From Myxococcaceae bacterium (GTDB lineage Bacteria > Myxococcota > Myxococcia > Myxococcales > Myxococcaceae), in NCBI GenBank assembly GCA_016793095.1, contig JAEUJQ010000023.1, forward strand, positions 1-64,000: DNA of 64,000 bases, in the 5' to 3' direction. Positions within the stretch are counted from its first letter, which is position 1; each line of letters starts with the position of its first letter. The notes under the pieces are model-generated. The model was not told where the DNA came from and did no database searches. It was given only the letters and a program-made list of their open reading frames with translations. Positions 60,466 through 64,000 of the stretch are shown here, piece by piece. The translations under genes and the position numbers were made by a program.

Positions 60466-63400
60466 TGAAGACCTCCTCCGTCGTCGCCGTCGCGCTGGCG
60501 CTGCTGACGTCGTTCACCGCCCGCGCGCAGGTCTGTGGGCGTGGCCTCAGCGACGTCACCGTGGCCGGGAGCCAGGTGCTCAACACCTTCCACCCGGCGC
60601 CGCCGGGCGTCACCACCACCGTCCTCGCAGGAGCGAACTCGATTCCGGTCGCGGCCGCGCGGGCGGGCGGCGGCGCAGCCATCGCGACGGGCGATCTCGT
60701 CGTCGTCATTCAGATGCAGGGCGCGGCCATCAACCGGCGCCAGGAAGGCACCACCAACGGCACCTACGGTGATGGCGCTGGCGGGGCCGACCGCCGCGGG
60801 GTGCTCGCCGGCGCGGGCTTCAGGGCCGGGCTCTACGAGTACGCGCGCGCGGCGGGGCCGGTGACCGCTGGCTCGCTGCCCTTGATGAGCGGGCTCGCCA
60901 ACGCGTACCTCAGCACCGACGCCATCACCGGCGGCGGCGCGGACGACGGGAGCGCGGTGCACCGCTACCAGGTCGTGAGGATCGTCGAGGTGCGGGATCT
61001 CACGATTCCGGTCGGCGCCACGCTGACGTCGCTGCCGTGGGACGGCGCGAGCGGCGGCCTCGTCGCCGTCGACGCCGCGCGGGACATGGTGGTGAACGGC
61101 CGCATCGACGTGACGGGCATGGGCTTCAGAGGGGGCTCGCCCATCATCCCGACGGCGAACGACAACCCTCAGGCCTGCGTGAAGGGCGAGGGCATCGCCG
61201 GGCGCCCGACGCGGCTCTACTCGCGCCTCGCGGGGGTCGTCACCGGCGCGAGCGGCATGTTCGGCTCACAGTCCGAGCGCGGCGCGCCGGGGAACGCGGG
61301 CGGCTGCCCGTCCACCGACATCGACTCGGGCGGTGGTGGCGGAGGCGGCGGTCGCCAGGGCGGCATCGGCTCGCTCGGGCCAGCCAGCAACGTGGACCCC
61401 AACATTCCCCGACCGGGAGAGGGCTACGCCCTGCTCACCCGGTTGCTGATGGGTGGCGGCGGCGGGTCGGGTTCCCTCGATGACCCGACTCCCGTCAACG
61501 CGGTGAGCGGCGCGGCCGGAGGCGGCATCGTGCTCGTCCGCGCCACCAACCTCAGCGGCGCCACGGGGGTCATCCAGGCGGACGGTGACTCCGTCGCGAC
61601 CCAGTCGCAGGAGGGCGGTGGTGGCGGCGGTGGTGGTGGCGGCGTCTTCGTCTTCACCAACTCCACCAGCTTCGCCGGCATCGCGCTCAACTCCCGTGGT
61701 GGCAACGGTGGCACCACCCAGACGACCCAGGACGGCGGCGGCGGTGGAGGCGGGGGTGGCTTCGTCCTCGTCGCCACGCCCACCGGCATGGCGACGGTGA
61801 CCGTCAACGTCGCTGGTGGGCTCGGGGGCACCAGCCCCACGCAGAACGGTGGCGTGGGCTCGGGCGGGTTCCAGCAGGTGAACATCCCTCCTCTCGGCAC
61901 GCCGCCCTGCCCCGTGCAGTGCACCATCGCCGCGCACTGTGACGACGGCAACGCGTGCACCACCGACACGTGCAACGCCGGCACCTGCTCGAACGCGCCC
62001 GTCACCGCCGGCCAGCCCGGAGCCTGCGCCGGCGCCCTCGTCTGCAGCGGCCCCCCGACCAACACCTGCGTGCAGTGCGTCACCAACGCGCAGTGCAGCG
62101 CGCCTACGCCCATCTGCGACTCGGCCAACGTCTGTCGCGCCGCCCCGGTCGTGAACGCGCCCGCGAACGGCTCGGTGACGAACAACCGGCGCCCTGTCAT
62201 CACGGGCACCGCCGAAGCCAGCTCGACCGTCACCGTCCTCATCGACGGTGTCTCCATCGGGACGACGACCGCGACGGCCATGGGCACGTTCAGCTTCACG
62301 CCCACGTCAGACCTCGCGCCGGGCGCCCGGGCGGTGTCGGTCACCGCGGGCAGCCCAGCGCTGCCGTCGAACACCAACACGTTCACCATCGACGTCACCG
62401 CCCCAGCCGCGCCGACGGTGACGACGCCCGCCGACGGCAGCTTCACCAACAACCAGCGCCCGCCAGTGACGGGCACCGCCGAGGCGAACAGCACCGTCAC
62501 CGTCTTCATCGACGGCGTCTCGGTGGGCACGACGACCGCGAGCGCTGCTGGAGCATTCTCCTTCACGCCTCCCGCGAACCTGGCGGCGGGTCCGCACACC
62601 GTCCGCGTCACCGCCACTGACGCCGCGGGCAACGTCTCGCCCGACTCCAACACCAACACCTTCACGGTGGACCTGACGGCGCCGACCGCGCCGACGGTGA
62701 CGACGCCCGCGAACGGCAGCTTCACGAATAACCAGCGCCCGCCGGTCACGGGTACCGCCGAGGCGAACAGCACCGTCACCGTCTTCATCGACGGCGTCTC
62801 GGTGGGCACAACGACCGCCAGCGCTGCTGGAGCGTTCTCCTTCACGCCTCCCGCGAACCTGGCGGCGGGTCCGCACACCGTCCGCGTCACCGCCACCGAC
62901 GCGGCGGGCAACGTCTCGCCCGACTCCAACACCAACACCTTCACCATCGACGTGACGGCGCCGACCGCGCCCGTCGTCTCGACGCCCGCCAACGGCAGCA
63001 CGACCAGCAACCTTCGCCCGGCCATCACCGGCACCGCGGAGGCCGGGAGCACCGTCACCATCCGCATCGACGGCCTGGTCGCCGGCACCACCACCGCGAC
63101 CGCTGGCGGCACCTTCAGCTTCACCCCGACGGCGGACCTGGCGCAGGGCGGGCACACGGTGCAGGTGACGTCAACGGACGCGGCCGGCAACACCTCCGTG
63201 CCCTCGAACACCAACACCTTCACCGTGGACAACGTGGCGCCAGCGGCGCCGGTGGTGACGGCGCCCGCCAACAACAGCTCCACCAACAGCCAGCGTCCGC
63301 CCATCACGGGCACCGCCGAGGCGAACAGCACCGTCACCATCACCATCGACGGCATGGTGGCTGGCACCACCACCGCGACCGCCGGCGGCAGCTTCTCCTT

Positions 63401-64000
63401 CACGCCGACGGCCGACCTGGGCGCGGGTCCCCACACCGTCTCCGCCACTGCGCGCGACGCGGGCGGCAACGTCTCGCCCGCCTCCAACACCAACACCTTC
63501 ACGGTGGACCTGACGGCCCCCGCGGCCCCCGTCGTGACGACGCCCGCCAACGGCAGCACCGTGGCCACCGCCCGGCCGCCCGTCACCGGCACCGCCGAGG
63601 CGAACAGCACCGTCACCGTGCGCATCGACGGGAACGTCGTCGGCACCACCACCGCCAACGCCATGGGCGCCTTCACCTTCACGCCTCCGGCGGACCTCCC
63701 GCAGGGCAGCCACACGGTGAACGTCACCGCCACCGACGCGGCGGGCAACGTCTCGCCAGCGTCGAACACCAACACCTTCACCATCGACTCGGTGGCGCCG
63801 GCCGCTCCGGTCGTCACCGCGCCGGCCGACGGCAGCACGACGGCCAACCCGCGGCCGACCATCTCCGGCACGGCCGAGGCGAACAGCACCGTCACCGTGC
63901 GCGTCGATGGGAACGTCGTCGGCACCACCACCGCCAACGCCATGGGCGCGTGGACGTTCACCCCCGCCAGCGCGCTCTCGAACGGGAGCCACACCGTCAA
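60465..64000 (+). CDS. Giant secreted protein with Gly-rich, Cys-rich and Ig-like repeat domains, 3' end outside window
   Basis: ATG 60465 shares its A with the OmpA stop (TGATG). The frame stays open to the window end: 1178 codons. A signal peptide ends ARAQV. Residues 20-480 are beta-rich with poly-Gly loops, suggesting a beta-helix-like fold. Around 61913-62140 is a Cys-rich part (CDDGNACTTDTCNAGTC, CVQCVTNAQC, CDSANVC), then Ig-like units of 89-93 residues (P-x-V-x-x-PA(D/N)GS, RPxxTGTAE, STVTVxIDG, GTTTA, FSFTP, AxDAAGN). The long minus-strand frame opposite (61424-64000) is its shadow. From memory, myxobacterial proteins of this make-up are often labelled adventurous-gliding protein AgmC; I cannot confirm that here. 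A MYXO-CTERM tail may lie beyond 64000. Confidence 0.88.
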   Translation, partial: MKTSSVVAVALALLTSFTARAQVCGRGLSDVTVAGSQVLNTFHPAPPGVTTTVLAGANSIPVAAARAGGGAAIATGDLVVVIQMQGAAINRRQEGTTNGTYGDGAGGADRRGVLAGAGFRAGLYEYARAAGPVTAGSLPLMSGLANAYLSTDAITGGGADDGSAVHRYQVVRIVEVRDLTIPVGATLTSLPWDGASGGLVAVDAARDMVVNGRIDVTGMGFRGGSPIIPTANDNPQACVKGEGIAGRPTRLYSRLAGVVTGASGMFGSQSERGAPGNAGGCPSTDIDSGGGGGGGGRQGGIGSLGPASNVDPNIPRPGEGYALLTRLLMGGGGGSGSLDDPTPVNAVSGAAGGGIVLVRATNLSGATGVIQADGDSVATQSQEGGGGGGGGGGVFVFTNSTSFAGIALNSRGGNGGTTQTTQDGGGGGGGGGFVLVATPTGMATVTVNVAGGLGGTSPTQNGGVGSGGFQQVNIPPLGTPPCPVQCTIAAHCDDGNACTTDTCNAGTCSNAPVTAGQPGACAGALVCSGPPTNTCVQCVTNAQCSAPTPICDSANVCRAAPVVNAPANGSVTNNRRPVITGTAEASSTVTVLIDGVSIGTTTATAMGTFSFTPTSDLAPGARAVSVTAGSPALPSNTNTFTIDVTAPAAPTVTTPADGSFTNNQRPPVTGTAEANSTVTVFIDGVSVGTTTASAAGAFSFTPPANLAAGPHTVRVTATDAAGNVSPDSNTNTFTVDLTAPTAPTVTTPANGSFTNNQRPPVTGTAEANSTVTVFIDGVSVGTTTASAAGAFSFTPPANLAAGPHTVRVTATDAAGNVSPDSNTNTFTIDVTAPTAPVVSTPANGSTTSNLRPAITGTAEAGSTVTIRIDGLVAGTTTATAGGTFSFTPTADLAQGGHTVQVTSTDAAGNTSVPSNTNTFTVDNVAPAAPVVTAPANNSSTNSQRPPITGTAEANSTVTITIDGMVAGTTTATAGGSFSFTPTADLGAGPHTVSATARDAGGNVSPASNTNTFTVDLTAPAAPVVTTPANGSTVATARPPVTGTAEANSTVTVRIDGNVVGTTTANAMGAFTFTPPADLPQGSHTVNVTATDAAGNVSPASNTNTFTIDSVAPAAPVVTAPADGSTTANPRPTISGTAEANSTVTVRVDGNVVGTTTANAMGAWTFTPASALSNGSHTV
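62145..64000 (+). repeat. 279-bp tandem array of Ig-like units, continues past window
   Basis: Unit starts (the Pro codon before Val) lie at 62145, 62412, 62691, 62970, 63249, 63528 and 63807. The first interval is 267 bp and the rest are exactly 279 bp. Units two and three (62412 and 62691) are close to identical over most of their length, pointing to a recent duplication. Confidence 0.93.

Noticed and set aside
61424-64000. 858-codon open minus-strand frame
   Set aside because: It is the antisense shadow of the Ig-like repeat gene, whose plus-strand frame has a start, signal peptide and recognisable domains. The repeated DNA makes the shadow look like a repeat protein.
1-64000. tRNA, rRNA, riboswitches, insertion sequences, prophage genes
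   Set aside because: Read through both strands without finding cloverleaf, transposase, integrase or phage motifs. Weak structured RNAs cannot be excluded by eye.

Overview
The window comes from a very GC-rich delta-type predator/soil bacterium, almost certainly a myxobacterium (Myxococcota). The signs are a MYXO-CTERM tail (gene at 20513-22210), two DUF2330 proteins, a TIGR02996-domain protein, choice-of-anchor D and Gly-rich lipoproteins, the 'DGNACTTDTC' Cys motif, strong G/C third positions, and many GTG starts with 4-bp start/stop overlaps. I see no rRNA, tRNA, CRISPR array, insertion sequence or prophage. This assignment rests on recognised families, not on a database search.

Layout. 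1-2.8 kb: 3' part of a surface/VWA lipoprotein gene preceded by a 15-bp tandem repeat. 2.8-4.4 kb: B12-binding radical SAM gene broken by a single-base frameshift. 4.4-6.1 kb: ECF sigma / anti-sigma / Spy-like periplasmic protein operon. 6.3-15.5 kb: mixed accessory genes, including a very short lipoprotein whose mature part begins almost directly with a Hint (intein/Hedgehog-like) domain, a DUF309 protein, a TerB-like protein, a TIGR02996 protein, an anchored FkbM protein and a 939-aa protein with a candidate papain-like Cys-His-Asp domain. 15.7-22.2 kb: minus-strand run of a ZU5-like lipoprotein, a beta-propeller/vanadium-haloperoxidase-like protein, a lipoprotein and a DUF2330-MYXO-CTERM protein. 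22.4-34.2 kb: metallophosphoesterase with EF-hands, alpha/beta hydrolase, LysR/aldo-keto reductase pair, thpR, second DUF2330 protein, PAS-PAS-GGDEF cyclase, CxxCH/cyclase-repeat protein and HEAT-repeat protein. 34.5-40.3 kb: P-type ATPase, hydrolases and an outer-membrane-like lipoprotein.

40.3-50.2 kb is the metabolic core: a CDP-deoxysugar cluster. rfbF and a polyprenyl-phosphate-type glycosyltransferase lie on the plus strand. Convergent to them is a six-gene minus-strand operon (rfbG, rfbH, epimerase/reductase, FkbM methyltransferase, split transketolase N and C subunits) in which every junction overlaps by exactly 4 bp. A GT-C-like membrane protein lies upstream. The combination of a 3-dehydrase with a two-subunit thiamine enzyme suggests a two-carbon-branched 3,6-dideoxysugar for a surface glycan.

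50.3-53.2 kb holds a metallo-beta-lactamase-fold lipoprotein and a second ECF sigma operon. 53.3-64.0 kb is a plus-strand run of envelope genes: Cys-rich lipoprotein, DUF4476 protein, a 1171-aa protein with nine 42-aa EGF-like units and five 110-aa beta units, an OmpA protein with thrombospondin-3 repeats, and a very large Ig-like repeat protein that overlaps the OmpA gene by one base and runs off the window. Their repeat arrays have almost exact periods (126, 330, 87 and 279 bp). Three small gene relics (near 10.5, 11.7 and 15.5 kb) show past duplication and decay; two of them match intact genes in the same window.
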